Assembly (NCBI RefSeq): GCF_030867095.1
Contig: NC_081831.1
Span: 20,436,001 to 20,500,000, forward strand
Reading direction: 5' to 3'
From: Alligator mississippiensis
Lineage: Eukaryota; Chordata; Crocodylia; Alligatoridae
Length of the DNA stretch: 64,000 nt
Position 1 is the first letter of the stretch. Every line of letters begins with the position of its first letter. Below the pieces are notes generated by a model that ran no database searches, was not told the DNA's origin, and worked only from the letters and a program-made list of their open reading frames with translations. Below are positions 19,471 through 34,400 of this stretch, piece by piece. The position numbers and the translations under genes are program-made.

Positions 19471-22400
19471 CGCAGCCCGTGGGTCTGAAGCGGTTTCCAA
19501 CTGTGACCCCCGTTTGCCTCTCGGAGATGTGTGCGTTTGAAATCCAGGCGACCCCCACTTAACGCTGTTTCGCCTAGCGCTGTTTCACTATAACACTCAT
19601 TTAAAATTGATCCCTGATTTCACTTGGCGCTCAGTGAGTTTCATTACAACGCTTGCGGTTGCTGTCTTGGGTCATTAAAAACACTGTCTCAGATAGTCAT
19701 ATACTCTCGGTTTAGTTTAACGCTCTGTTTCTCGGGAACCAAATTAAGAGCACTAAGTGGGGGTTGCCCGCACCTGCTTCCATCCTGGATAGAGGTTCCC
19801 AAACTGGTAGGTGGACCCCTGAGGGGACGCAGGACGTCTCTGGGGGTATGGGGGAGAAACTGTGTAATGGCAGATTTAATTTTCGGTATAATTGGCGTTT
19901 AAGGGGTTGAAAATGTAAAATGTTGATAAATCTGGAAGGGGACACACAATAAGCAAGTTTGGGAACCTCTGCTGGAGAGAAGTAGCTGTTACCTCTGTTT
20001 TATTCCCGGCCACGTTAAGTTTTCCTGTTTTGGTTATCCGAAGTCTCATGCACCGTCCATTGCTGGTCCTTATCCTGGTTAAGGAACTTATTGAGGAATC
20101 TTGTTAAGACTGACGTACCTTTGGCATTGTGCTCAGTCTTACGAGCTATTTATAATTGGCCAGTTTGTCCATTGGAAAGTACTGATATTACCAGTGTGTA
20201 GAAAAGAAACAACATAAACCAGGACAGAAACATTTGAGATTAAATTAAATTAACTACAAAGTTGCCTTGAGTAATTCCCCTTCATGCTTAATCCTTTTGG
20301 CTTGCCCCATCCTCCTTTTCTCTTTCCCCCTTCACTTCACTTCCAAGGTAGGGTTTGATGCCTCCTTCATGTGATTGTTAGATACAAAATGCATCCTATC
20401 TGAGACAGTGGGCTAGGTCTACATGGAAATCATTTCTTAAGTGTTGTTGTTTTCTTCTTAGCTCTGCTGATTTAACAGTAAAAGGTCCACTAGTTAGTCC
20501 TAGTGGATCACACTTATGTTAAGATTATGCTGTAATAGGAAAAATGTAACTCAAAAGCTGTTATTAGTGATATATAATAACTTAAAATTGTTTTCTGTGA
20601 TTATTAAAAAATGCAAGCTAGTACTGTAAATAAAAACCAGATACCACAATTACTTTGTCTGATATCTTTTGATTTACTTCTGAGCCATCACCAGGCTGGT
20701 TGTAAATAGTCTAAGGAAGAATGGGAATTTTTGTGTGTACCTGGTATAATGGGAGCTGCCCTTGACTTTACTATAGGAAAGTCTCTTCAGGAATATGTGT
20801 CCCTCTACAAGATGCTCCAATTTGATTTAAACAAAGATTATTGCCAATCTTTGTTGCTCTCATTCTTCTTAGAAGTGGCTAAGGGGGTTCTTGGTTGAGC
20901 ACTTTTGAGGTCTCTGATTAGAGTTAGCCACAAGTTGCACCACACATCAGAGGACCAGAAATGTAATGCTGGTTTAAAGCAGGGGTCTCAAACATGTGCC
21001 CATAGGTAGGATCCAGCCCACTGGGCTGCTTGTGGGCACCTGGAAGTTGTAGGGAATGGCCTGAGAGAGTGGCCTGCCTCAGAATCTGGGGCCCTTGGGC
21101 CCCAGTAGACATAACAATTGGTGGCAGAAAAGCAAGTGAGGGCTGATACAGCCCTGGCTGCCCTCTGCCTGCCTCACCCATGACCCTAACTCCTCATCTG
21201 CTGGCTCCAGCACTTCCCCATACTGTGGCTACTCCAGTGATTCTGAAAGTTGGCAGTGACATTTTCAACAAATGTTACTACCGATGCCTTTAATTTTAGA
21301 AGTGAAACTACTTTGTGTTTGGCTCCTTTGTTTTTAGTATCTCAAACCTTAAAAATTTTCTGAAAAGGAAAATCTACCCAAAGCCCAGTCTTGACCAACA
21401 GAAGAGAGATTGAAACCAGGAACTCTGGCAGTGGTTGTCACTTGGAGAACTTTTCTTAAACTTAGATCTTTTTTACTTTTAGGCTGTCGATGTATGATTC
21501 CACTTGTCAAATTGCACAAGAGGTTGCTGAAAAGATCCAGGAACGTAACCGTTGTCAAAGAAATGGGGAAAGTTCATCAAAGGTACCATATCTTCATGAA
21601 AGACGTAAAGTTTGTGAATTTTTCTTTCAGCTTAAATTTTATATTTCATTATAAATGAATGCAGTGTTAAAACTTTAGCTTTGTTCAGCATAGTTTCAGG
21701 AAGTTAAAGCTTGCTATGGCAGATTCATTATCTTAAATTCAAGATTGAATGTAAAATTGTAAGATATGTTTTAGCTAAATAAAGTAACTCAATGCAGAGG
21801 TAACCGAATGAAGTTCTATGACTTGGATTTTGCAGAAGGTCATATTAGAGACCTAATGGTTTATCTGGCTTTCAAATATATGAAGCTTAAGCAATGTTGC
21901 AATAACTATTTCATTATAATAGGCATGTAATTTTAAAAAAAGTTTAAGTTTTATACAATGAAAATCAGAATAGAGCTTCTACTTACCTTGTATTTAATAT
22001 CACTGTGTTTTTAAAAAATCATTAAAATTGATAAATCCTTAGTGTGGTGCATGTCAGACATTCAGAATCACTTGAAGCTGTCATCAAATTTACTGTGCTA
22101 TAAGAAAAGCTCTTGGATGAGGTTTTCAGAACAATGGAATAGCATGTGTTCTGGTGCACACACCTAAGTTTTAAAGTATAGAATCTTTTTTTTTCCCAAG
22201 CTTTTCAGTTTCTAGATTCAATTATGTAAGTACAAAGAGTGATAAGACAAGAGCTTGAAACCTTTGACACAAATGAAAAGGGGACTTCAGAGCTTAGCCA
22301 GTTACTGTTAGATTCTCTACTTTCCCATTTATTCAAAGAGAAAATCTTCAGAGGATGTTTTGTTTAGAGTTTCAATTAAAAAGCTTAGGCACCAATTCTG

Positions 22401-25400
22401 CACAAGCCTAATTTCATGTCTGTGAATTGTTCAGCTGACTTCTCATTTGACTGTGTAAAGTTGAGTAAGTATAAAAATATTTGCAGGATCAGTACCTTAT
22501 TCTAATAATTTTTTTGCATGGATGAAAAATACTGAATTCACTGTTCTGGACACTGTCTACTTGTTATCTTTACAATAGGGTGCATCCTGACTTGCAAGCT
22601 TCCTTCCAGCTTCCAGCCTCTTTTCTGTGACTTAAGGCATCTTTGATCATGAGAGGGTAGCTGAGTTTCCATGCTTACTCGGCCCTTGGTCTTTCTGTAC
22701 TGATGTACGCATGCATGATACAGACTCCTGCTCAGAGACTGACTGCATCAACTGATTTTATGTCAACACCAGTTATTAAAAACCAACATATCGTCACTAG
22801 CAACCTGAGTCAGACCTAAACTGCTAATCTAGAGTTGGTGGCTTTCAAACCCTGAGTAATCTGGATTACTAAAGTATAGTATAAATTTTAATCAGTAAGA
22901 TGTGCAAGATAAATAGACGTTGCAAGAACTGCTTGTGTAATTTGGATGTATAAAGTTAGACATAGGGCAGTATTACTGTGATGGGTCCCAGCATATGACT
23001 TGCAGCCTATGCCTGGGATTAGAAAATGGATTTTAGTTGGTTATATTTTGTAAACAAAAGAGAACAAATTTAATTAAAAATGATTACTTATGTTCCTAAC
23101 TTGGTTAAAGAATGTGAGCTTTACAGTAAATGGGGAGCTGAAACTAAGGTAGGGAGCCTTAGTAGGCAAAGTAAAAGGGAAGAAGATTGGCAGTTTTGTA
23201 AACCATTTCCATGTCAGTAAAATTCCAATATCTAATCTGGATTTGGCAGCATAAAATAAGCAGCTACTTGCACGGTCCTGAAAATGTAATGAGTGGGCTT
23301 TACTGAAAAATATATTTTTTAAGTAAAATAATTGCTGTTTTTGGTAGGGCCAGTACAGGATTGTGCCTTCATTCTGATCTGCATTGTTTTTGGCTTCCAC
23401 CATTTTCTGGCTTTAATGACTGTTGTTGTTCTCCTTTATTTTTATAAACTCCTAAAAGCCTCATCACAGAGTTCTGCATAGAAAGAAACTCCAAACTATG
23501 ATGAATTTTTGAACCCAAGTGATAAATAGGACAACATCAAAATAAGGCTTGTTAGAAGTTCTTGGAGGGGTTTTTTTCTGCATGTGATCTGTTACAATAC
23601 ATGTGCCCTTAATACTTATTCAGATCCTCTCTCTGTTGTCACTTACGAGGGATAGCTTTTATTGTGGACTCTAAACACCTCTCTAGCCAGGTGTGTTCAC
23701 AGTTTGTAAGAATTATTTCAGAAATCTTAATCCATGGCATCTGGGTGATGGCCAATATTAATGTTTCTAATCAAATAAAACATATTTCATTTTTTTCATA
23801 TTCTCCATTCTCACTAATTCTTAGCCAGGTTCATAGCTTTGTGTATTTTTTATAGCTATGCAGGAAGTTGGTTTTTAAAGAACAGTGCTAACAGAATTGT
23901 CTTGGGAATCTCCTCCTAAATCCAGCTGTAACATTTATTTTAAAAAAGGTTCTTGGGTAAAATGACTAACTTTTGGGGTGGAAAATGTGGGACTCCAGCG
24001 ATAGTACAGATTTCCAGAGCTGAAAAAATGTTTACTATTGGTTCTAGTTTATTGCAGTGTATGTGCTATTATGTGTCAGACAGGCTAGTTAGCTCTGACT
24101 CTTGGCTAATTGTAATTAAACCCAATTTTGGGAAAAATTATTTTGGAATTATCAGGCTGATACTCCACTGAATTGCAGAAATGATTTACTTTTACAGATT
24201 TAGTGTGGCTGTACAGGCAGACAAAGTAAGAACTCTTATTTATTAAATCATCAGTATTTAGAAAAGGCAAAGTGTATTGCCTCATTTACTGTAATGTCCT
24301 GTTTAAAAAAAAATAAAATGGGCTGTATAATTATTGTCTGATAACTTGTCTTGTAGTGTAAGCTTTGTAGCTTGTGTATAATGAAAACATTATATAGTTG
24401 ACCTAAGTGATTCTATGAAGACATTTTTCCATGTTTTGTGTTTTAATAGGGTAACAGGAATTTGCTCTCAGAACAGTTTAAAGAGAAGTATTTGGCAGTG
24501 TTTGATTCTATTATAAACACCGTTCCAACAATGAAATATTTGTTGTCATAACAGGCACTCATGTTGAGAAATCTGCAGCTGAGCAACCACATTTTCTATG
24601 GCTAGTGAAAGTTTTAACAGAAAAAATGTCTTTGCCTGGTAGGGAAAATGTCAACACAACTTTGTATTTATAGTATTTTACCACTAGAAATCTGATAGTA
24701 TCATAGTGCTTAGGGTCAGAAGGGGCCTAAACAGATCATCGGGTCTGACCCTCTGCCCCAGGCAGGAACGGGTGCTGGGGTCATATCACCCCAGCCAAAT
24801 ATCTGTCCAGCCTCCTCTTGAAGACCCCTAAGGTAGGAGAGAGCACAACCTCCCTTGGGCACCCATTCTAGAGTCTGGCAGCCCTAACTGTAAAGTAATG
24901 TCTTCTGATGTCCAGCCTGAACCTTCTCTCTAACAATTTGTGGCCGTTATCCTAGTAACCCTGGGTGCTGCCCGGGGGAACAGAGCCTCCCCCAATTCCT
25001 GCTGGTCCCCCCTGGTGAGTTTGTAAATGGCAACCAGATCCCCTCTCAGCCTTCTCTTGTGGAGGCTGAATAGGTTCAGGCCCTTTAGCCTCTCTTTGTA
25101 GGGCCTGCCCCACTGCCCCTGGACCATGTGAGTGGTCCTCCTCTAGACCCTCTCAGTACTAGCCACGTGCCTCTTGAAGTGCGGCACCCAGAATTGGACA
25201 CGGTACTCCAACTGTGGCCTGACCAATGCCACATAGAGGGGAAGGATCACCTCCCTGGACCTGCTTGTTCTGCATCTGTAGATGCATGACAAGCTGCGGT
25301 TAGCCATACTAACTGCTTCCTTGCATTGGCAGCTCATGTTCATCCTGGAGTCAACAATGACTCCAAGATCCCCTTCTGCCACCGTGTTGACAAGAAGGGT

Positions 25401-28400
25401 GTTTCCTAGCCCATAGGTTTCATAGTTTCATAGTTGGTAGGGTTGGAAGGGACCTGAGCAGATCATCAAGTCTGACCTCCTGCCATGGCAGGAAAGAGTG
25501 CTGGGGTCAAACGACCCCAGCGAGGTGTTTGTCTAACCTCTTAAAGACCCACGGGGTAGGAGCGAGCACCACTTCTCCTGGAGGTTGGTTCCAGATCCTA
25601 GCCACCCTCACAGTGAAGTAGTGCTTCCTGATGTCTAGCCTGAATCTACCCTCTGCCAGCTTGTGACCATTATTTCTTGTCACTCCTGGTAGTGCTCGAG
25701 GGAACAGGGACTCCTCCAGTGCCTGCTGGTCCCCCCCCCCTAACTAGTTTGTAAACAGCCACTAGATTCCCCCCCCTCAGCCTTCTCTTGTGGAAACTGA
25801 ACAGGTTTAGGTCCCTTAGCCTCTCCTCGTAGGGCCTGCCCTGCTGACCCCTGATCATGCAAGTGGCCCTCCTCTGAACCCTCTCCATGTTGGCCACATC
25901 CCTCCTGAAGTGCGGTGCCCAGGACTGGATGCAGCACTCCAGCTGCGGCCTAGCCTCTTTGTCTTCAAGAGGAGGTTAGATAGGCATCTAGCTGGGGTCA
26001 TCTAGACCCAGCATTTTTTCCTGCCTATGTAGGGGGTCGGACTTGATGATCTATTGAGGTCCCTTCCGACCCTAACATCTATGAATCTATGACCAGTGTT
26101 GCATAGAGGGGGAGGATCACCTCCTTGGACCTGCTTGAGATGCATCTGTGGATGCATGACAAGGTACGGTTGACCTTCCTGACTGCCTCCCCACGCTGTC
26201 AGCCCATGTTCATTTTGGCATCAATAATGACTCCAAGATCCTTTTCTGCCTCTGCACTGATGAGAAGGGAATTCCCCAGCCTGTAGGTCTGCTGCTGGTT
26301 CTTCCTCCCCAGGTGTTTTACCCTGCGCTTGTCAGTGTTGAAACCCATCCTGTTCTCATCTGCCCACCCCTGTAACCTGTCCAGGTCCGATTACAGCCTG
26401 TTCCTCCCTTCCAGCATACATGCTTCTCCCCATATTTTAGTGTCATCTGTGAATTTGAAAAGGGTGCTTTTTACCCCCTTGTCCAAGTTGCTGATGAAGA
26501 TGTTGAACAGTGCGGGCCCAAGGACTGAGCCCTGCAGAACCCCACTGCCCACATCCCTTTAGGTCGAATAAGACCTGTCCACCACCACTCTCTGAGTATG
26601 GCCCTCCAGCCAATTAGGTGTGTTGCTGGTTCCTTCTCCCTAGATGCAGTACCTTGTACTTGTCTGCATTGAATTCCATTCTATTCTTATCCGCCCACCT
26701 CTGTAGTTAGTCTAGATCTAGCTGGATTCTGTCCCTCCCCTCCAGCGTGCCCATCTCGCCCCACAACTTAATGTCATCAGCGAATTTGGACAGCGTGCTT
26801 TCCACATCCAGATCACTGATAAAGATGTTGAATGGTACAGGCCCCAGGACTGAGCCCTGGGGGACTCCACTGCCCACATCCCTCCATGTCAAAAATGACC
26901 TGTCCACCACCACTCTCTGGGTGTGACCATCTAGCCAATTTGCCACCCATCTGACTGTGTAGGCATCAATGCTGCAGTCACCTAGTTTTTTAAGAGAATG
27001 TGGTGGGAAACCATGTCAAAGGCCTTCTTAAAGTCCAGGAAGACGACATCCACCCCAACACGCTCATCCATGGACTTTGTGACTTGATCATAGAAACCAG
27101 GTTAGTCGGGCAGGACCTGCCCTCAGTGAACCCATGTTGGTTGCCTCTGAGCATTACCTCCCTTGCTGGGCCCTTGTAGATGTGCTCCTTGATAATTTTC
27201 TCAAAGGTCTTCCCAAGGACCGAGATAAGACTGACTGGTCTATAAATGCTGGGGACCTCTTTTCTCCCCTTCTTGTAAATGGGGACCACATTGGCCCTTT
27301 TCCAATTCTCTGGTACCTTGCCAGTGCCCCATGAGTGCTCATAGAGCCATGCCAGGCTTTTTATCCCATTTAGAATGGGATAAAAACAGAGTATAAAAGT
27401 TACTTAGAAATTACAAGGTAAGACTTTCAGATGCACTCCACCTGCTTGAGACTACTCAAAATGGTCAGTGGTAATACTCCTATGGATATGGATTTCAACT
27501 GGGGCAAAATTTTGGCTGATGCTGTAGTGTTGTTAAAGGGAGATGTTCATTGACTTAGGGAGATGTAATGTCTTTGCAAAGTCTAAGTAATGTTTAGAAA
27601 ATGCTTAAACACTGTTTTCCTTAATGAAACAGAGAAACCATGAAAGTCAGTCAGCCCTGAATAAATTACCATGCTTTCTCGCATGCAGTATATTCTGCAA
27701 TATAATATGCATCTTGTTTTTGAATGGAAGAATGAAGGGCGTGGAAAAAAAACATTTCCAGAGTTATGGCTGAATAGAGCAGGGACAGAGTCTAATTTTC
27801 AACTAACCCCTTCTCCCTTCCTTGCTTAACTGAAGCTGAAACCCTAGCTGCTGCTGACAACTCATCTACATGAGTAGATCTGTGACTTTAAAAAGAGTCC
27901 AAGAGCCTTCAAGGCTGTGAAGTAGGAGACAAGAGACTAGGACTAGCTAACAACTAGTGTTTGGGTGGGAATAGGAACGGGGCAGCTTGTGAATCTCCCT
28001 GGCAGCTCCCTGTTAGACTATCATGCAGCCCTCTGCTTTCCTTCCCTCCTCCCATCCCTTTGGAAGGGGGAAAGGACAAAGACTTAAGGCACCCCTGGCT
28101 TGGTTTGTGGCACTCCTTGTTCAGCTCAAGGCGCCCTTTGGAAAATTCCAGCTTTTACTTATCACTCATTTTTTTTGACTACAGAAAAAAAATGGAGCAG
28201 CTTGTCTATTGCAGAGAAGTCAGAAAAGACCACAACAAGACAGAATGTTTTAAAACAGTGTGAATTTCTAGTTGAAATCTCTAGGTTTATCTTGTGATTC
28301 ATGTTTGCACGCCCAAGAGTGCTAACATTGCAAAGCATCTCGCAGCACTCTTGAAAGGATCTCAAGGCATGCCAGGATGCTGCTAGCACTTCCCCTGGTT

Positions 28401-31400
28401 GAGAATCACTGGTTTAAGGTTTGGCCACATGGAATTTTTCTTGGCAAGGCAGGGAAGGTGCTGTTTGAAATGGCTGCTTTTTGAGAGACAACTTCTTTGT
28501 CATGGATCTGCTGTTTTTGTGGCTGGTCAGCCATTTTTATCCCAGGAAAAATTCCTTTAATATCTTACCTGTTACCATTAGTTGCATATAGTCTGCAAAA
28601 AATGTAACAGTTGTCAGGCCATGGGATTCTCAGCCAGCCAGAGTAAGAAGAATTTGTTCATTAAATGAAAGCCTCTTGTACCGTGTGGGCGGGCAGGAGG
28701 GCTGTGCAGTTGGTTTCATGTCTATTGAGGGGGCATGCATCTTTCAAGAGTTTGGGCAGTGCTGTTTATATAACTGCTTGTCTGTTTTTTCAACTTCATG
28801 TGGATTACACAGGTTTCTCCTCTGGCTGCTTATCTGCAGAACTGGTGAGCAATGTGCTTGCAGCAATCATGGCTTTCTCAGCTTCTGACCTACGCTCTGC
28901 TCTCAGCATCTTATCCGATAGGAATTTCAAAAGTGCCTGATAGATTTAGAAGCACAAGTCGGTGAGATTCAGGCTGGTAAATATTAGGCACTTTTGAAAA
29001 TCCCACTCCTCACCTCTCTGCAGTTTACAAGGACAGTTTAATATATAAAAAACCATTTGCAATGGCATTCAGATTGCCTTTCAGGAGTCGAGTAGAAAGC
29101 TACAGCCTGAGCCTTTTTAAATAGTCCTTTATGGGGAGAGGCTGTTAAGGCTGTAAAGAATACTAGTGCTTGCTGGAGAGAGGTGCTGAAGTTGAAGAGT
29201 TTTGTTGGTGCTGAATACGTGAATAGCAAATGCTGAGGACTAGGTTGCTGGTGAGTAGCAGTGAGAGGACAGAGTGGTCATTTTTGCTCTGCTCATTAAT
29301 GGATATATCCTTACTGCTAAGCTACCTTTGCTCTCTGTCTGAATGATGACCACAGTATAGTTATTTCTTTATGATCAAGAAGCATCTTTAAGTAATATGG
29401 AAGCCTGTAATTAGTTGTAATAATTGCAGCTATTATTTACAGCCATTGTTTATTACAATGTAGTTATAATTAATGTGTTTCCTAAGGTGCACTTTGCTTA
29501 GCTGAGTCAAAGAGAATAATGTCTAGGAGAAGGAAGCATTAATTATCATCTCATTAAATACAATAAAAACAGCAATAATAATAGCACCAATAAAAGTATG
29601 TGATTAAGAGGAAAGTTAGAGAATGCAAAGATGGATGTTTGCTAGCTTGGAGAAGAATAACATTTTTGGTATTCTTTTAATAAAAATAGCAAACTGAAGA
29701 ACCTTGCACAAGCATTATGGATACACATTTTTAATCAGTAGTTTGGAGAGACCAAAGGGCAACAGTGAAAAAAATTATAAGGAAACCTGAAATGGAATAG
29801 AAATGAAAGTCTAGGAGAGATTGGTCAAAGAGCTTTAAGAGAACCAGAAGAGGGAGCCTTTGAACCTCTGACAATGAGCAACACTAAAAGGAGTCTGGAG
29901 AGGGACCTGACTGTAGAAAAAGGAAAGATCGATATTGCAATGCATTAATAATACTGTACACATCCAATCCTCGATATGGTCTCTCAGCAGCACTCTGGTG
30001 TTTTAGAAGGGAATCCTGTGATGTGATACACAGTTGGGTTTGTATTAGTCCACCCTCAATAATGTGATACTACTGTTTGTAGAGTTGTATTGTAATCTGG
30101 AAAAAAAATCTTTTTTATTTTTCTTCCTTCAGCTTAATGTGGCAGTAAGGTCATTGTTGCAGAATCTCAAGGAAAAGATCAACCATCTGAAGGACTTACT
30201 GCTTCAAGCTATATCAACACACCAAATGTATCCATGTAAACAGTATTTCAGCATTCATTCCAGTATCTTAAGAGTGGGTGGAAAAACAGGCTTTTATGGG
30301 AAGGAAGTGGTGCCACAATCTTTTTTCTTTTTTTTTTTCCTTCTTCTCTCTCCCCCTCCTTTTCCCCTCCTACCTCCCCACACACAGTTTGAGGAAGACC
30401 TAATTACTAGTTGTTGCTGGCAATCTTGACTACTGTTTCAAGTACTTATTTTAAGTATTGTACGGTTCCCAGTGGTGGAATCCTGTTGATGCTGATATTC
30501 TTGGTTTGAGACATTGTTTGGTTGTAGGTTTTCTCAGGTTCACTTTTTTTCTGTTTAAAAAGACATTTCAGCTTGCTGTACTTTTGGCACCTTATGAGAA
30601 GCCAGTGTAGAAAAGTGGGTTCCTTCTGCTCCTTGGGGTAGGGAGAATTTAAGGTCTCTGTATGAACAGGTATGTCCATCTCCCTGAAGAACCACAGAAA
30701 ACTACATCCGTTAAAAAAAAAACAACCCTCAGCAGCAACTTTGCTCAAGTACATCACTAATGTAGAGGAAACTTCTATGGACAAAATATAGGGTCATAGA
30801 GTAGCTTCTCAGACAAAGGATAAAGAAGGTGTGGATAGGTAAAATGTAATTTCATGGCTATCTAACTTCAGAATACAGGATCAGAAATACATGCATAAGG
30901 CCACATTCATTCTAGTGACTCCTTGCAATTTAGTGGAGGCATGCTTGATATAAGTTGTAGAAAGATGCTTCAACTTGGGTGTCACAGTACCTAAAAAAAA
31001 AAAATGTGCCTGGTGCCAGCAGAGCAATTCAGGTCTATAGATGCCTTGGCTCTGTGCAGTCAATAGAAAGATTGAGTTGTGTAGGGATTTAAATTCTTAT
31101 TTGGGGGGGGTGCCTTATAAATCCTACTCTTTTAATTCTAATTAAGTTCAAGCTTACTGCAGTGTAAATCTTTCCTAAACATGAACTTTCATAATGCTGC
31201 ACTGAGTGTGTAAAATTTTCTTTTCAAATGACTCCCATGGAGCAGATAAATGCCACTGCTATGTAAGAAAGCAAATATAAGTTGTTATGGCTATGCACAT
31301 GCTTACATTGCAGCTAACCTTTTTTTTAAGGAAAAGGGCTAATAGTTGTTTACAAGGGCTACCTCTAAGTTTATTTAAAAAAAAACCCAAACAACCTCTA

Positions 31401-34400
31401 AAAATGGCAGTACTCCAGCAATCTTGTCATTCAGACTCACTGAATTAATTGATTTTTTTTTTTAAAGCACCAAGCCCTGTTTCAGCTGCTATTGAAGAGT
31501 TCTTGCAATGTACATGGAAATACATTATTAAATACATAATTTAAATACATTTTTTTGACTGTCTGAACTCTGCAGAAGACTTCTCACTAGATCTATATTA
31601 TCAGCTTTACCTTTAGTAAAATAAGAAATGTGCTAAGTGCCAGGCTTAATCCAACATATAAAGTCAGTTTTGTGGCCATTGTTTATATTGTAATTTTGAT
31701 TAAAAATAAAAATGTGCTATTTGTTGTATAATGAGTGGAGCAGAAACTTTATCCTTATCTTGTTGAGTTTAGTATATCCAACTTACTATTGCATGCTGAG
31801 ATTATAGAAGTAATAATGTTTATGTGCATTTTAAGTACAGCTCTTTAAATGAGACTCTCTTAAATGAGAGAGCCTGAAAAGAATGTCATATGCATGTTTT
31901 GAGTGATTTTATTTTGTGCAAAAAACTCTGAAACCATCCCTCCCCAAGAAATTTATGCTTTCTAGATCACATTCTCAAGATGTAGCCTTTCTTTAAGGAA
32001 CCATAAGTAACAAATATGCATATGACAAGTGATGATGAGCGGAGATACTCCTCTGCTATGTAGGTGTGAAAAAGGTATGCCAGGCGTCTTAAGAGTCCTG
32101 AGATCCGACTATCAAGTATGAAAAAGAGTTGCAACTTTTCTTCGCATGAAGAAGAGTCTAGCTTTTTTAGGCTGTTTTACTCTATTGTTCTTTGAAGATT
32201 CTCATTTTCTGACTCCTTTTAATATTACTGTAACATCTGACTTCTGTGCATGATGCTATTAATACTGAAAATAAAAACTTTAAGTCCTGTTTTATTTCTG
32301 TGTTTGGACCTTAACCATATGGCTCCAGAACTCAGCTGGAGGGGGATAGAAGGCAAAGCTTACTGGATGACCTCCTCACACGACAAAGACAACTTCAAGC
32401 GTCCTATAAGAACGATGGTACAGAAACAGATGTGATAAGGTAGGATACTGCCACCTTCAAGGAGCAGTCTGGGGATGTGTTTTGAATATGAAGACAGTAC
32501 TTTGAATTCTTCTCTTGATTTTTGTTTTCATCCATGTATATAGCAAAGTGCAGCTTGATTCACTGAGGCGTGACAGTTTGTGCCTTTACTATTTTGCGTC
32601 ATTTTAACATACACATCCTCTGGGAGGGTGAGGGAATGAAAGATTACTTAGTTTCAAGGTGGAAAATGAGTATTGTCTGATAGGGCTTTTACACTTCTAT
32701 TTTTGTGATCTACTAGAATTTGACTAGATCTCTTACATGAGCCATATATATTGTTTCTAGTCCATAGGTTTTGATTTATCTGAAATAAAAATATGAAGTC
32801 TAATTACACATTTTGTTTAACTCCAAGGTACTTCTTTGTTGTGTACTACCTTCTGTCTCTAGCAAAAAGTGAGTGGATTTTAATTTTCATCTAGGATAGA
32901 TCAGTATCTATCAAGGTTGATGTAGTAGGGTAAATCATCCCTGGGGATAGGTAGGTATGATTGTGAATATGTGCAGTATTAATATATAATACTTGACTGG
33001 AGTAGCCTTTAGAGTAAAGTCAATAGCTATAACATGTAACCTCTCACCTGTTCTTCTAATTGTACCTCTTTGCTGGTGTATTAACTCTGACATGGTTTTT
33101 CTTTTGTCATTCAGACTTACTGAAGAAATAGGTTCTCACTTGAATTATTTTCAGAGTACTGCATGTGCAGCCCTTTAACTGGCAGTTACTCTGCCTGGCT
33201 GTAATAGCTAGCCTGAAAATTGGTCTCTCCTGCAGTTCTTTCCTTTACAGACTCCTTCCGTCAACTAAGAAAGTTACATCTGGAATCTCTAATAGTTCTT
33301 CCTGTTCTTGAAAATAACACCTCACTCATGGGCTTTAACTGATTTGGAAAAAAAAAACTAGAACTTTTCCTTCTACTATGAAATTTAGGATTGTCACCCA
33401 GGTTTACATGAGAGATTCGTAGCAGTCCATAAATTGAGGAGTAGCTGAGTTGCACAGAACCCACGTGTGCTTGAATTATGAAACAGCTCGTGGGTAGAAA
33501 CTAAATTTAGAGATGGTTATAATAAAAAGTCTTAAAATCCTAAATGTTTACAAACCTTGTACTCTCAACTCGGAGCAGAATGCAATATTGGAGATGCTGT
33601 TTTTAGTAACTTGCCACCGGTCTTTTCAGTTTCACCCATTTCCCACAATATACCAATATGAGCCTTTGTCTTCAAAATGCTGCTCTTTGCTACTTGACTG
33701 ATTTGTGGTGTGATGGAACCACCACATTTTTGGTAGCTTGAAACTACCCATAATCCCATGTTGCTTGTTGCTAAGAAACTCATACAAAATGCTTTAATTT
33801 GAAGAGCTTTTCTATCTGCCTTGAAAGACTATTCGTTTAAAAAAAATACTACATGAGGAAACTATCGTTCCCCACTCCTTTCTTAAGACTGAGGGGGTAA
33901 ACCACACTGTTGCTGCTTTATGCTATAAGTTAGCCTGAACTGTTTTAACATTTCAATGAAACGTCTCCAAGAATTGCATCAGTCTATTTGTACGTGCCCT
34001 GACGTTGAAGCATCTTGTTCCCTGTGGTGCTTTGTTGGCTATTGTCATTGTGAGAGAAGACATACATATTTTGAAGCCCTCTGTGCTTATGAAGAAAGGA
34101 GTGATTCCTTTTGGTGAAGAGCTTTAAAGAGGTTTTTTTTAATTTTCTTTTTCCCCCCTGGAATGAGTATTTGCTTTCAAAAGTATGCAGAAATCATTTT
34201 ATGTAGGGAGCCAAAGAAAGGTGTCAGCTTAAGAAAATTGCATTTTCAAATGAGTGTTGCTAGCTACTGTTAAACATAACATCTGTACTTAATAATTAAT
34301 ATTAGTAGTTAGTAAGTTGGAATTGATGGTTTCTCTCCTGTTCAAGTAGCAGTACTATAAGGTCACACTCTGGTGTGCTGTTTTGAAAGGCAGTTCACAA

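Larger units (their letters stand above)
19091..21482 (+). other. STX8: STX8 intron 1
   Basis: GT-AG, 2,392 bp. The first 400 bp are the downstream half of the CpG island. Two small inverted-repeat elements follow (19545-19770 and 19790-19971). An hAT-like terminus 'cagggg(t)ctcaaacatgtg' opens at about 20979, with the element probably running to about 21240. Nothing else is recognised. Confidence 0.8.
21583..30132 (+). other. STX8: STX8 intron 2
   Basis: GT-AG, 8,550 bp. 21583-24690 shows no named repeat or exon. 24695-27360 is a nest of CR1 LINE copies. 28293-28410 resembles an hAT-like end ('gttgagaatcactggttt'). 29000-30130 is AT-rich with nothing recognised. The 3' end has a long pyrimidine tract before the acceptor. 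Confidence 0.8.

Noticed and set aside
30228..30429. Continuation of the open frame after STX8 exon 3 to 30429.
   Set aside because: The donor at 30228 is supported by phase and by exon 4 resuming the STX8 sequence at I71; the read-through peptide is F/P-rich intronic sequence.
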